This document shows positions 24,374 through 33,309 of a stretch of DNA of 64,000 bases, piece by piece (position 1 is the first letter of the stretch; each line of letters starts with the position of its first letter). A program made the position numbers and the translations under genes. The DNA comes from Cypionkella sp049896245. GTDB taxonomy: Bacteria > Pseudomonadota > Alphaproteobacteria > Rhodobacterales > Rhodobacteraceae. The notes under the pieces were generated by a model, which worked only from the letters and a program-made list of their open reading frames with translations, ran no database searches and was not told the DNA's origin. The DNA lies in the NCBI RefSeq assembly GCF_049896245.1, contig NZ_JAFCTX010000015.1:1-64000 (forward strand), read 5' to 3'.

Positions 24374-25243
24374 ATGACCGATATGAAACCGCCCTCTGGT
24401 CTGATGGCGGACCAACTGCCCTCGGACAGCCGCCATGCCCGCCAAATCGCGCGCAGGCAACTGATCACCGAGGCGGTGATGGCCGAAGGCTCGATGCGGA
24501 TCGAGGATTTGACCGAACGGTTCGGGATTTCGTTGATGACCGCCCACCGCGATCTGGATGAATTGGTCGCACGCGGGCTGTTGCGCAAAGCCCGTGGGAT
24601 TGTATCAGCTGCGCCGACCAGCCTGATTGAGGCCTCAGACGTTTATCGCTTTTCCCGCCAATCGGTCGAGAAAAAGGCACTTGCGGCGGCGGCGATGCAG
24701 TTTGTCGAACCCGGTCAGGCGGTGTTTTTCGACGATTCCACCACGGTTTTGCAGATGGTCGCCCACCTGCCCGCCAAGGTGCCGCTGACCGCGATCACCA
24801 ATTCGCTGATCCTGATGAATGAGTTGAATGGCATCCGAGATCTGACCCTGCTGGGGCTGGGCGGGCAGTTGCACAACTGGTGCAACGCGTTCATGGGGCG
24901 GATGACCACCAACGAAATCAAACGTTTGCGGGCAGATACGCTGTTTTTGTCGATGCCTGCGATCACCGACGACATCGTGTTTCACCAGTCGCCCGAGATG
25001 GTGGAGACCAAGCGCGCGATGTTTGAATCGGCGTCCAAGCGCATCCTTCTGGCCGATCACACCAAGTTTGGCCGCCGCGCTTTGCACGCGTTTGCTGACC
25101 TTACCGAATTCGATGTGGTGATCGTCGATCAGGCGACAGACGCCGCCCATGTCACTCGGATGCGCGCCAAGGGCATTAACGTTGTTGTCGCGGCGGAGCC
25201 TGCGCAACGGGTTGAGGCTGACGCCGAGGTCGAAGCGTTGTAA
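24374..25243 (+). CDS. DeoR family regulator
   Basis: The 289-residue DeoR protein has a roughly 30-residue N-terminal tail, then the helix-turn-helix SMRIEDLTERFGISLMTAHRDLDELVARGLLRKARG. The DeoRC domain contains VFFDDSTTVLQMVAHLP, ITNSLILMNEL and LLADHTKFGRRALHAFADLTEFDVVIVD. The start has GGGAGGCGAG upstream. It precedes an FGGY kinase, and a second DeoR gene follows that kinase. The two proteins are clearly related but far from identical, so they may sense different phosphates or recognise different sites. Confidence 0.87.
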   Translation: MTDMKPPSGLMADQLPSDSRHARQIARRQLITEAVMAEGSMRIEDLTERFGISLMTAHRDLDELVARGLLRKARGIVSAAPTSLIEASDVYRFSRQSVEKKALAAAAMQFVEPGQAVFFDDSTTVLQMVAHLPAKVPLTAITNSLILMNELNGIRDLTLLGLGGQLHNWCNAFMGRMTTNEIKRLRADTLFLSMPAITDDIVFHQSPEMVETKRAMFESASKRILLADHTKFGRRALHAFADLTEFDVVIVDQATDAAHVTRMRAKGINVVVAAEPAQRVEADAEVEAL

Positions 25244-25314
25244 CGCGTGTTGCCGTTACAATCCCAACATGTCATGTTCACTTCATCGGATCAGCTCACG
25301 CGGTGGAGAACCAT

Positions 25315-26823
25315 ATGACCAGCCTTTTGGGCATCGACAACGGGTTGACCGTCACCAAAGCGGTGATCTTTGACGCCTCGGGGCAGCAACTCGCCGTCGC
25401 CCGCCGCCGCATCCCGCAGCTTTTGCCCCAGCCGCATCACGTCGAGCGCGATATGGAAGGCCTGTGGCGCGCGACGGCCGAGGCGATTGCCGAGGCCATC
25501 CAGCTTTCGGGCCGCCCTGCCAGCGATATCGTCGCCGTCGCGGCCACCGCCCATGGCGACGGCCTCTATCTGCTCGACCGCGAAAACCGCCCGCTCGGCA
25601 ACGGCATCCTGTCGCTGGATGGCCGCGCCGGGGCAATCTGCAACAGCTGGCGCGACCGCGCGGATGCCGCGCTAAAGCTGACAGGCCAAATCCCACCCGC
25701 GTGCTCGCCCGCAGCTCTGCTCGCCTGGGTGCGGGATAATGAACCCGAGCGTTTCGCGCAGATCGGCACATTCTTCGCCTGCAAAGACTGGTTGCGCTTC
25801 TGCCTGACTGGCAGTATTGGCACCGACCGGACAGAGGCGTCCACCGCCTTCACTGATGTGCAAACTCAAGACTATACCCTTGATGCGCTGCAACTTTTCG
25901 ATCTGGAAAACGTCGCCCATGCCCTACCCGATATCGCGGAATCCGCCGAAATCATCGGCCATATCACCGCCGAAGCCGCGCTATTGACCGGCCTTGTGGC
26001 AGGCACCCCCGTCGCCGCTGGCCTGCATGATGTGACGGCCTCTGCCTTGGGCATTGGCGGTCATGCTGAGGGCGTGGTGGCCATTATCGCGGGCACTTAT
26101 TCGATCAACGAAGTGGTCTCCAGCGCCCCGAACACCGATCCGCGTTGGCTGTGTCGCAACGCGATTGAGCCATGCAAATGGAACAACATGGCTCTGTCGC
26201 CCGCGTCTGCCGCGAACTACGACTGGTTCATCGAGACCTTGTGTGAAGCGGAGTTGATAGAGGCCGATGCGTCGGGCGAGTCGATTCACGCGACACTTGC
26301 GCGCGAGATTGACGCGGCACTCCAGAAATCTACCACCTTGATATTCCATCCCTATCTCTACGGCTCGCCCTTTGGCCCACAAGCCAGTGCCAGCTTTATC
26401 GGGTTGCGCGGCTGGCACGTGCGCGGCGATATGCTGCGCGCGGTGCTGGAGGGCATCATCTTCAACCACCGCACCCACGTTGATGCCCTGCGCGCAGGCT
26501 TCCCGGTGCGCGAGGCTCGGTTGACCGGGGGCATAGCGCGCAACCCCGCTTTCGCGCAGATGTTCGCCGATATTCTGGGCATGCCCGTCACCACCAGCCA
26601 AACCGAGGAGGCCGCAGCTTGGGGGGCGGCTTTGTGCGCGGGGGCTGCTGTGGGTCTCTATGCCTCGCCGCTGCATGACCCACGCGATATGTCGAAACTG
26701 GGGCAAACCTACACCCCCAACCCCACCCGCGCCGCCGCCTATGAAAAACGCTTTCAACTTTATACCAAAATCACCGACACCTTCGCCCTGCTCTGGCCCG
26801 AAATCGAAGCCCTCGTGCCATGA
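25315..26823 (+). CDS. FGGY-family carbohydrate kinase, substrate unassigned
   Basis: The kinase has 502 residues and starts MTSLLGIDNGLTVTKAVIFDASG. Further segments are GDGLYLLDRENRPLGNGILSLDGRA, FACKDWLRFCLTGSIGTDRTEAS, IAGTYSINEVV and the adenosine-site region ARLTGGIARNPAFAQMFADILGMPV. ATG at 25315 with GGAGA upstream is preferred over GTG at 25303. Its stop overlaps the start of the second DeoR gene, which in turn overlaps a GlpD-like gene. A polyol kinase followed by an FAD polyol-phosphate dehydrogenase repeats the eryA/eryB arrangement, so it probably phosphorylates another polyol. LyxK-like substrates are also possible. Confidence 0.83.
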   Translation: MTSLLGIDNGLTVTKAVIFDASGQQLAVARRRIPQLLPQPHHVERDMEGLWRATAEAIAEAIQLSGRPASDIVAVAATAHGDGLYLLDRENRPLGNGILSLDGRAGAICNSWRDRADAALKLTGQIPPACSPAALLAWVRDNEPERFAQIGTFFACKDWLRFCLTGSIGTDRTEASTAFTDVQTQDYTLDALQLFDLENVAHALPDIAESAEIIGHITAEAALLTGLVAGTPVAAGLHDVTASALGIGGHAEGVVAIIAGTYSINEVVSSAPNTDPRWLCRNAIEPCKWNNMALSPASAANYDWFIETLCEAELIEADASGESIHATLAREIDAALQKSTTLIFHPYLYGSPFGPQASASFIGLRGWHVRGDMLRAVLEGIIFNHRTHVDALRAGFPVREARLTGGIARNPAFAQMFADILGMPVTTSQTEEAAAWGAALCAGAAVGLYASPLHDPRDMSKLGQTYTPNPTRAAAYEKRFQLYTKITDTFALLWPEIEALVP

Positions 26824-27593
26824 CCCCCGAAACCCGCCGCGAAGAAATCGCAGCTTATGTGCTACAACAAGGCGAGGCCCGGATCGACGATCTGGTGCAG
26901 CGTTTTGGTGTGTCGCGCATGACCATCCACCGCCATATCGATCAACTCGCCGCAGCGGGCCTGCTGCGCAAGCTACACGGATCGGTCAGCGCGCTGCCCT
27001 CGGGCGTCTATGAAAGCCTGTTCCGCTACCGACAAACCGTGGCATCCGCTGAGAAATCCAGCCTCGCCCGTGCCGCCTTGCGCTATATCGCGCCCGGCCA
27101 AGTGGTGATGATCGACGATTCCAGCACCAGCCACGCCATCGCCGCCCTACTGCCCGAAATCGCCCCGCTGACGGTGATCACCAACAGTCTCGCCTCGATC
27201 CAGACCCTGACCGGGGCCGACGGCATCACCCTGATCTGCCTCGGCGGCCAGTATCATGCCACCTACAACGCCTTCATTGGCCATCTCTGCGAAACAGCCC
27301 TGCCCGCCTTGCGCGCCAATGTGCTGATCTGCTCGGCCTCTGCCGCGCAGAACGGCACGGCGTACATCCAGGACGCGCAAGTCACCCGCGCCAAACAAGC
27401 GATGATGGCCGCCGCCAACAGCCGTATCCTGCTCTTGAACCACGAGAAATTTGGCCGCTCCGCCCTGCACGCGCTTGCCCCCCTCACCGCCTTTGACGCC
27501 GTTCTCACCGGAACTGCCCTGCCTGCCGCTGAAGCCTGCGCCCTGAAAGCCGCCGGTGTGCCGCTGCATCTGATCGAAACGGATACCCCATGA
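26820..27593 (+). CDS. DeoR family regulator (second in operon)
   Basis: The 257-residue protein starts MTPETRREEIAAYVLQQGEA and has the helix-turn-helix RIDDLVQRFGVSRMTIHRHIDQLAAAGLLRKLHG. The effector domain has VMIDDSSTSHAIAALLP, VITNSLASIQTLTG and LLNHEKFGRSALHALAPLTAFDAV. It overlaps the kinase gene upstream by 4 bases and the dehydrogenase gene downstream by 4 bases, so it is locked into this operon. It is the third DeoR protein in 16 kb, with eryR and 24374-25243. Confidence 0.87.
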   Translation: MTPETRREEIAAYVLQQGEARIDDLVQRFGVSRMTIHRHIDQLAAAGLLRKLHGSVSALPSGVYESLFRYRQTVASAEKSSLARAALRYIAPGQVVMIDDSSTSHAIAALLPEIAPLTVITNSLASIQTLTGADGITLICLGGQYHATYNAFIGHLCETALPALRANVLICSASAAQNGTAYIQDAQVTRAKQAMMAAANSRILLLNHEKFGRSALHALAPLTAFDAVLTGTALPAAEACALKAAGVPLHLIETDTP

Positions 27594-29281
27594 CCCACGC
27601 CACCCGCCTGCAAGACCTCAGCGAAAACGGCACCGATGTGCTGATCCTTGGCGCGGGCATCAATGGCGCGGGGCTGTTTCGCGATCTTGCCGAACAAGGC
27701 CTGCGCGTGCTGATCGTCGAGAAGGGCGACTATGGCGGCGGCACCTCTGCAGCCCCCTCGCGGCTGATCCACGGCGGGTTGAAATATCTGGAAACCGGGG
27801 AGTTTGGTCTGGTCGCACAATCCACCCTAGAGCGCAACCTGCTGCTCAGAAACGCCCCCCACGCTGTCACCCCGCTGCCCACGCTGATCCCGATTTTCTC
27901 TTGGACCAAGGGCGTCTGGGCGGCTTTGCGCACCCTGTTCGGCTCCACCACCGCCGCCCGCAGCCGGGGTGCCTTGCTGTTGAAAGTCGGCCTCACAATC
28001 TACGATTATTACGGCAGCCGCGCCAATGTGATGCCGCGCCACAAGATGAAATCCCGCGCCAAAACCCTCGCCGAATTTCCCCAGATGACCCCGCGTATCG
28101 TCGCATCTGGCCTCTACTACGACGCGAAAATCGCTGGACCCGAGCGGTTGGTCTGGGAATTGCTCGCCGATGGCATGGCAGCCAACCCACAGGCCCTCGC
28201 GCTGAACTATACCCAGATCAGCGCCCACGACGGCTCCGAGCTCACCTTCACCCGCGAAGATGGCACCGCCTTCACCATCCGCCCGAAGCTGGTGATCAAC
28301 GCCGCAGGCCCGTGGATTGACCGCGTCAACGCCGCTTTGGGCGAACAGACCAAGCTGATCGGCGGCACCAAAGGCTCGCATATCCTGCTGGATCATCCGC
28401 AGCTTTTGAAAATGCTGAACGGCCAGATGATTTACTTTGAGGCCGACGATGGCCGCATTCTGCTGGTCTACGACTACCTCGGCAAAGCCCTTGTCGGATC
28501 GACCGATATCAAAGCCGCCGACCCCGAAAATGTGCGCTGTGAGGATGACGAGATCGCCTATTTCCTCACCTCTCTGCGCGCCCTGCTGCCCGGTCTGCCG
28601 TTTGATCATGAGCATATCATCTACGCCTATTCCGGCATCAGGCCGCTGCCTGCCTCTGATGCCGCCACCCCCGGCCTGATCAGCCGCGATCATTCCGCGC
28701 CCGTGCTGGAGGCCACAGCCCAGCGCCCCTACCCGATCATCTCACTGGTCGGCGGCAAATGGACCACCTTTCGTGGCTTTGCCGAGGAAGTCGCCGACAC
28801 CTGCCTGAACCGGCTAAACCACCCCCGCCGCATTTCCACCCGCGACCTTGGCATCGGTGGCGGCAAAGCCTATCCCGCTGACAACGCGACCAAATCCCGC
28901 CTGATCGCCAGCGCCGCCGCCACCGGGGGCCTTACCCTTACCCGCGCGGCAGAGCTATTCACCCGCTACGGCACCAGCCTGACCCGCCTTGTCGCCCATA
29001 AATCCCCCCACAGCGACAGCGCCCGCCTGCCCCATGCCACCGCCTACAGCCATGCCGAAATCGACTGGATCGCCCGCACTGAGTCCGTCGAGCACATGTC
29101 AGACCTCGTGCTGCGCCGCACTACCCTCGCCGTCACTGGCGCGCTGAACGCCGCTGACCTCGCCCACATCGCCGATATCATCGCCACCGCCAAAGCTTGG
29201 TCGCCGAAGCGGCGCGCCACGGAAATCGCCCAACTCACCGCTCAGCTTGGCCACACCAACCGCCAGACCCTGACGCCATAA
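27590..29281 (+). CDS. FAD-dependent polyol-phosphate / glycerol-3-phosphate dehydrogenase family (GlpD-like)
   Basis: The 563-residue protein has the FAD motif LILGAGINGAGLFRDLAEQG and GGGTSAAPSRLIHGGLKYLETGEF, then VINAAGPWIDRV, LVGSTDIKAADPENV, YSGIRPLP and LVGGKWTTFRGFAEEVADTCL. The C-terminal DAO_C-type region ends near residue 550. It is translationally coupled to the DeoR gene before it. With the FGGY kinase it forms a kinase/dehydrogenase pair parallel to eryA/eryB. It could be ordinary glycerol-3-phosphate dehydrogenase with a glycerol-like kinase, but two DeoR regulators and a ribose-class transporter point to a longer polyol. Confidence 0.82.
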   Translation: MTHATRLQDLSENGTDVLILGAGINGAGLFRDLAEQGLRVLIVEKGDYGGGTSAAPSRLIHGGLKYLETGEFGLVAQSTLERNLLLRNAPHAVTPLPTLIPIFSWTKGVWAALRTLFGSTTAARSRGALLLKVGLTIYDYYGSRANVMPRHKMKSRAKTLAEFPQMTPRIVASGLYYDAKIAGPERLVWELLADGMAANPQALALNYTQISAHDGSELTFTREDGTAFTIRPKLVINAAGPWIDRVNAALGEQTKLIGGTKGSHILLDHPQLLKMLNGQMIYFEADDGRILLVYDYLGKALVGSTDIKAADPENVRCEDDEIAYFLTSLRALLPGLPFDHEHIIYAYSGIRPLPASDAATPGLISRDHSAPVLEATAQRPYPIISLVGGKWTTFRGFAEEVADTCLNRLNHPRRISTRDLGIGGGKAYPADNATKSRLIASAAATGGLTLTRAAELFTRYGTSLTRLVAHKSPHSDSARLPHATAYSHAEIDWIARTESVEHMSDLVLRRTTLAVTGALNAADLAHIADIIATAKAWSPKRRATEIAQLTAQLGHTNRQTLTP

Positions 29282-29320
29282 CCCCTTGCATTGCGCGCGG
29301 TTTGGCAGGACGCTCGCGCC

Positions 29321-29680
29321 ATGAAACCCCAGCCCCACACCCTGCTGCGCTTCACCTTCGGCGGCACCAAAATTGGCCCCGGCAAGATCACGCTGCTGGA
29401 GCATATCCGCGACACCGGCTCAATCTCTGCCGCAGGCCGCGCGATGGAGATGAGCTACAAGCGCGCTTGGATGCTGGTCGAGGAAATGAACGCGGCCTTT
29501 ACGGCTCCGCTGGTGACAAGCGCACGCGGTGGGGCAAAGGGCGGCGGCGCGCAGGTCACAGCGTCCGGGCTGGCGGTGATCAGCCATTACCGCGCCGCCG
29601 AAGCCGCCACAGCACGGGCGACTGCGCCGCACCTGCAAGACCTGCACAGCCTGCTTCGCGATATTTCCGAGCAGAAATAA
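29321..29680 (+). CDS. ModE-like winged-helix regulator (single domain)
   Basis: The 119-residue protein is a LysR/ModE-type winged helix: LLRFTFGGTKIGPGKITLLEHIRDTGSISAAGRAMEMSYKRAWMLVEEMN, with a C-terminal helix HYRAAEAATA. The MOP/TOBE molybdate-binding domains of full-length ModE are absent. It lies 57 bases before modA, with a palindromic Mo-box-like site in the gap. ATG at 29321 has AGGA upstream. How it would sense molybdate without MOP domains is not clear; it may need the MOP domain of another protein. Confidence 0.8.
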   Translation: MKPQPHTLLRFTFGGTKIGPGKITLLEHIRDTGSISAAGRAMEMSYKRAWMLVEEMNAAFTAPLVTSARGGAKGGGAQVTASGLAVISHYRAAEAATARATAPHLQDLHSLLRDISEQK

Positions 29681-29703
29681 CGCTTGCACCCACACGCCGC
29701 ACC

Positions 29704-29725
29704 GATATGTTCGTCAAAACATATC
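29704..29725. promoter_or_regulatory. Mo-box-like inverted repeat upstream of modA
   Basis: GATATGTT (29704-29711) is perfectly inverted as AACATATC (29718-29725) around CGTCAA. It ends 12 bases before the modA start, overlapping the region before its ribosome binding site. Size and AT-rich arms resemble the ModE/MopA-B sites known from E. coli and Rhodobacter capsulatus, so repression of modABC by molybdate is likely. Confidence 0.65.
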
Positions 29726-29737
29726 AACGGAGGCTTC

Positions 29738-30538
29738 ATGACCCTTTTCACCCGCCGCAGCGCCCTTATCGCGGCCATTCTCGCCAGCCTTGCCCTGCCC
29801 GCCAGCCTTGTGCTGCCCGCAAACGCCTCCGCCGAGGAAATTACCGTCTTCGCCGCGGCCTCCCTGAAAAATGCTCTCGATAGCATCGCCGCCGATTGGC
29901 AAAAGCAAACCGGCAATACAGTGGTGATTTCCTATGAAAGCACCGCCAAGTTGGCGAAGCAGATCGAGCAAGGCGCGCCCGCTGATCTGTTCATCTCGGC
30001 ATCGAAAAAGTGGATGGATACCCTGTCTGATGAAAATCTGATCAACAAAGACAGCCGCAAAGACATCCTTGGCAACAGCCTCGTGCTGGTCGCCGCTGGC
30101 AAAGCCGCCCTGGTTGAAATCAGCAAAGACCTTGATCTGAAAGCACTTCTGGGTGACGGTAAGCTGTCAATGGCGACTGTCGATTCCGTCCCCGCAGGCC
30201 AATACGGCAAGGAAGCTTTGGAAAGCCTTGGCCTCTGGGCAAGCATCGAAGCCAATGTCGCACAATCCGACAACGTTCGCGCCGCCCTCGCACTGGTCGC
30301 CGCAGGCGAAGCCCCCTACGGCATCGTCTATGCCTCGGATGCCATCGCCGATGACGAAGCGGGCGATAAGGTGACGGTTGTGGGCACCTTCCCTAGCGAC
30401 AGCCACAAACCAATCGTCTACCCTGCGGCTGTTCTCACCTCTAGCACCAAGCCCGCAGCGCAAAGCTTTCTGGAGGCTTTGTCCAGCGAGGCAAGTGCTG
30501 CCATATTCACCGCCCAAGGCTTCACCGTTCTGAAATAA
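29738..30538 (+). CDS. modA: Molybdate-binding periplasmic protein ModA
   Basis: The 266-residue binding protein has a signal peptide with RRSALIAAILASLALP ending around ANASA, then EEITVFAAASLKNALDSIAADW, the typical ModA start. Other segments are GAPADLFISASKKWMD, GNSLVLVAA and APYGIVYASDA. ATG at 29738 has ACGGAGG; an in-frame start at 29684 would cross the palindrome. It delivers molybdate (possibly tungstate) to ModBC. Confidence 0.93.
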   Translation: MTLFTRRSALIAAILASLALPASLVLPANASAEEITVFAAASLKNALDSIAADWQKQTGNTVVISYESTAKLAKQIEQGAPADLFISASKKWMDTLSDENLINKDSRKDILGNSLVLVAAGKAALVEISKDLDLKALLGDGKLSMATVDSVPAGQYGKEALESLGLWASIEANVAQSDNVRAALALVAAGEAPYGIVYASDAIADDEAGDKVTVVGTFPSDSHKPIVYPAAVLTSSTKPAAQSFLEALSSEASAAIFTAQGFTVLK

Positions 30539-30544
30539 GGCCCG

Positions 30545-31261
30545 ATGCCCGACTGGTTTACCCCCGCCGACTGGTTCACCCCCGATGATTCGCGCGCAGT
30601 GGCTTTGTCACTGCGCGTTTCGGTATGGGCAACTTTGCTCAGCCTGCCCTTCGGCATCTACACCGCCCACCTGCTGGCGCGGCGCGCGTTTTGGGGCAAA
30701 CACATCCTCAACGGCCTCGTGCATCTGCCGTTGATCCTGCCCCCGGTTGTCACCGGCTACCTTTTATTGCTGGCTTTCGGGCGTAAGGGTTTTATCGGCC
30801 AATATCTTGACCACTGGTTCGGGCTGGTGCTGGCGTTCAAATGGACAGGCGCTGTGCTCGCCGCCGCCGTCATGGCCTTCCCGCTGATGGTCCGCGCCAT
30901 CCGTCTGGCGTTTGAGGCGGTGGACCCAAAGCTGGAACAAGCCGCTGGCACCTTGGGAGCATCGCCCTTATGGGTCTTCCTCACCGTCACTTTGCCGCTG
31001 ATCCTGCCCGGCATCATCGCAGGCGCGGTGCTGGCCTTCGCCAAAGCCATGGGCGAGTTCGGCGCGACAATTACCTTCGTCTCCAACATCCCCGGACAAA
31101 CCCAAACCCTGCCCTCGGCGATCTATACCTTCCTGCAAGTCCCCGGTGGCGACCCGCAAGCCTTCCGCTTGGTGCTGGTGTCCATCGCCGTCGCCATGCT
31201 CGCCCTGATCCTATCCGAGTTTCTCAGCCGCGCCATCGCGCGCCGGATCGCCGGATCATGA
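30545..31261 (+). CDS. modB: Molybdate ABC transporter permease ModB
   Basis: This permease has 238 residues. It shows LVHLPLILPPVVTGYLLLLAFG, LAFEAVDPKLEQAAGTLGASPLW (EAA loop), FAKAMGEFGATITFVSNIPGQTQTLPSAIY and a C-terminal ILSEFLSRAI, all typical of ModB. It follows modA by 6 bases and overlaps modC by 4 bases. Confidence 0.93.
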   Translation: MPDWFTPADWFTPDDSRAVALSLRVSVWATLLSLPFGIYTAHLLARRAFWGKHILNGLVHLPLILPPVVTGYLLLLAFGRKGFIGQYLDHWFGLVLAFKWTGAVLAAAVMAFPLMVRAIRLAFEAVDPKLEQAAGTLGASPLWVFLTVTLPLILPGIIAGAVLAFAKAMGEFGATITFVSNIPGQTQTLPSAIYTFLQVPGGDPQAFRLVLVSIAVAMLALILSEFLSRAIARRIAGS

Positions 31262-32340
31262 GCCTCTCCGTCGCCCTCAGCCACCGCTTCCTCGGCTTCA
31301 CGCTGGAGGTGAATTTCACCGCCCCGCCCGGCCTCACCGCTTTGTTCGGCAAATCCGGCTCGGGAAAAACCAGCGTCATCAACGCGGTGGCGGGTCTGCT
31401 GCACCCCGATCAAGGCCGCATCACCGCCGATGGCACCACTCTCCTAGACACTGCCCATGCCATCAACCTGCCCCCCCACCGCCGCCGCCTCGGCTATGTT
31501 TTCCAAGACGCCCGCCTGTTCCCGCACCTGAGCGTCCGCCAGAACCTTGCCTACGGTCGCTGGTTCGCACCCCCGTCGAAAGGCCCCAATTTTGACGACA
31601 TCATCACCCTCTTGGGCCTGAACGCCCTGCTCAACCGCCGCCCCACAGCCCTCTCTGGCGGCGAGAAATCCCGCGTGGCGATCGGGCGCGCTTTGCTCTC
31701 CAACCCCGCCCTGCTACTGATGGACGAACCCTTCGCCGCCTTGGATGAGGCCCGCAAAGCCGAACTGCTGCCCTATATCGAAACCCTGCGTGACCAGACC
31801 CAGATCCCGATCCTCTACGTCAGCCATGCCCTTGCTGAAGTCGCCCGCCTCGCCACCACCCTTGTCGTGCTCGACCAAGGCCGCACCCTGCGCGCTGGCC
31901 CCGCCGCCGATCTGCTGGCTGACCCCAATCTTGCCCCCAGCCTTGGTATCCGCGACGCTGGTGCCGTTCTCACCGCCACCGTAACCGCGCAAGACCACGA
32001 CGGTCTGACACAGTTGCACACCCACGGCGGCCCGATCTGGCTGCCCAAGATCGTCGCCGCCCCCGGAGCCACCCTGCGCATCCGCATCGCAGCGCAAGAT
32101 GTGATCCTGTCCCGCCAACGCCCCGAGGGCCTCTCCGCCCTGAACATCCTGCACGCCACCATCACCGAAATCCGCCTCTCCGACGACGGCGCGCTGATCC
32201 AACTTGGCCTTGGCCCCGAGCATCTGCTCGCCCGCATCACCCGCCGCTCTGCCGAGGCGCTCGGCCTTGCCCCCGGCCAAACCGTGTTTGCGATTGTGAA
32301 ATCCGTCGCGGCGGCCCAAACAGATATCGGCACTCGATAA
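31258..32340 (+). CDS. modC: Molybdate ABC transporter ATP-binding protein ModC
   Basis: The 360-residue ATPase has Walker A GKSGSGKT, Q-loop GYVFQDARLFPHLSV, signature LSGGEKSRVAIGRALL and Walker B LLLMDEPFAALDEARK. The C-terminal part, from about residue 290, is a Mop/TOBE domain (RQRPEGLSALNILHATITEIR), which binds molybdate and allows feedback control. The ATG at 31258 overlaps the modB stop (ATGA). A longer frame beginning at 30970 runs inside modB and is rejected. Confidence 0.93.
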   Translation: MSLSVALSHRFLGFTLEVNFTAPPGLTALFGKSGSGKTSVINAVAGLLHPDQGRITADGTTLLDTAHAINLPPHRRRLGYVFQDARLFPHLSVRQNLAYGRWFAPPSKGPNFDDIITLLGLNALLNRRPTALSGGEKSRVAIGRALLSNPALLLMDEPFAALDEARKAELLPYIETLRDQTQIPILYVSHALAEVARLATTLVVLDQGRTLRAGPAADLLADPNLAPSLGIRDAGAVLTATVTAQDHDGLTQLHTHGGPIWLPKIVAAPGATLRIRIAAQDVILSRQRPEGLSALNILHATITEIRLSDDGALIQLGLGPEHLLARITRRSAEALGLAPGQTVFAIVKSVAAAQTDIGTR

Positions 32341-32352
32341 GGAAGGCTGCAA

Positions 32353-33243
32353 ATGATCATCCGCGACAAACCCCGCGCTTGGGAATTGGCCTTTGCGATG
32401 CGCGGCTCCGTGCTGCCGCATATCGCGCTGCCACTGCTGGGTGTGATCGCCCTCGCCGCCGTGATGGTGGTGCTCGACCACAAATTCGGTATCCTGCCGC
32501 ATATCGAGGGCATCCCCTTCACCGTCTTCGGCATCGCTTTGTCGCTGTTCCTCAGCTTTCGCAACAACGCCGCCTATGATCGCTGGTGGGAGGCCCGCAA
32601 GCTGTGGGGTGGGCTCTTGGCCGACCTGCGCAGCCTCGCGCGTGAGTTGGAAGTCTTCCTGCCCGAGCAATCCCTGCGCCACCGCATCCTGCGGCAATCG
32701 CTGGCTTTTCTGCACCTGCACCGCGCGCAACTGCGTCGGTTGACCCATGATGCAGAAACCCAAGCCCGATCACCTGAACTTCTGGCCGATCCGCATCCGC
32801 CCTGTTCGGCCTTGAACGGGATCAACACCGATCTGGCGGCAACCTATGCGGCAGGCCAAATCGACGGCTTCGGCGCACGCACCCTGACCGCCCGCTTGGG
32901 CAGCATCGCCCTACAACAAGCCGGCTGCGAGCGCATCGCCGCAACCCCCTTGCCCTTCGTTTATTCGCTGCTGATCTACCGCACCACCTACCTGTTTTGC
33001 CTGCTGCTGCCGATGGCTTTGGTCAGCACCTCCGGCTGGTTGACCCCCCTGTTCGTCGGCATTGTGGCCTATGTTTTCCTGGGGCTGGCGGAAGTCACCG
33101 AGGAACTCAGCCACCCGTTTGGCACCACCCTGAACGCGCTGCCGCTGGACGCGATCTGCCGTGCCGCCGAGATCAGCCTCGCGCCACATCTGGGCCAGCC
33201 TGCCCCGAAACCGCTACAGCCGAGTGATTTCCACCTCAGCTAA
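32353..33243 (+). CDS. Bestrophin family (UPF0187) anion channel-like protein
   Basis: The 296-residue membrane protein has the bestrophin signature FTVFGIALSLFLSFRNNAAYDRWWEARKLWG, two N-terminal hydrophobic segments and a second pair around LLIYRTTYLFCLLLPMALV and LFVGIVAYVFLGLAEVTEELSHPFG. Bacterial bestrophins form pentameric ion channels. It starts 12 bases after modC with GGAAGG upstream, and a strong terminator follows, so it is probably the last gene of the modABC transcript. A link with oxyanion handling is only suggested by position. Confidence 0.85.
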   Translation: MIIRDKPRAWELAFAMRGSVLPHIALPLLGVIALAAVMVVLDHKFGILPHIEGIPFTVFGIALSLFLSFRNNAAYDRWWEARKLWGGLLADLRSLARELEVFLPEQSLRHRILRQSLAFLHLHRAQLRRLTHDAETQARSPELLADPHPPCSALNGINTDLAATYAAGQIDGFGARTLTARLGSIALQQAGCERIAATPLPFVYSLLIYRTTYLFCLLLPMALVSTSGWLTPLFVGIVAYVFLGLAEVTEELSHPFGTTLNALPLDAICRAAEISLAPHLGQPAPKPLQPSDFHLS

Positions 33244-33250
33244 CGCATAT

Positions 33251-33285
33251 CCAAGCCGCCCCGGCCCTGAGCCGGGGCGGCTTGG
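33251..33285. terminator. Strong bidirectional hairpin
   Basis: A perfect 15-bp stem (33251-33265 with 33271-33285, starting CCAAGCCGCCCC) around a 5-base loop lies between the converging bestrophin and epimerase-like genes. It is the most stable hairpin I noticed in the window. Confidence 0.8.
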
Positions 33286-33309
33286 GGAAAATACGGCCAA
33301 CGCCATGCG

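Noticed and set aside
23273..24547. Minus-strand reading frame of 424 codons opposite the binding-protein gene
   Set aside because: Antisense to a well-supported periplasmic binding protein with signal peptide.
30970..32340. Extended ModC with 96 extra N-terminal residues
   Set aside because: The extension lies inside modB in another frame; ModC similarity starts at the ATG at 31258 that overlaps the modB stop.
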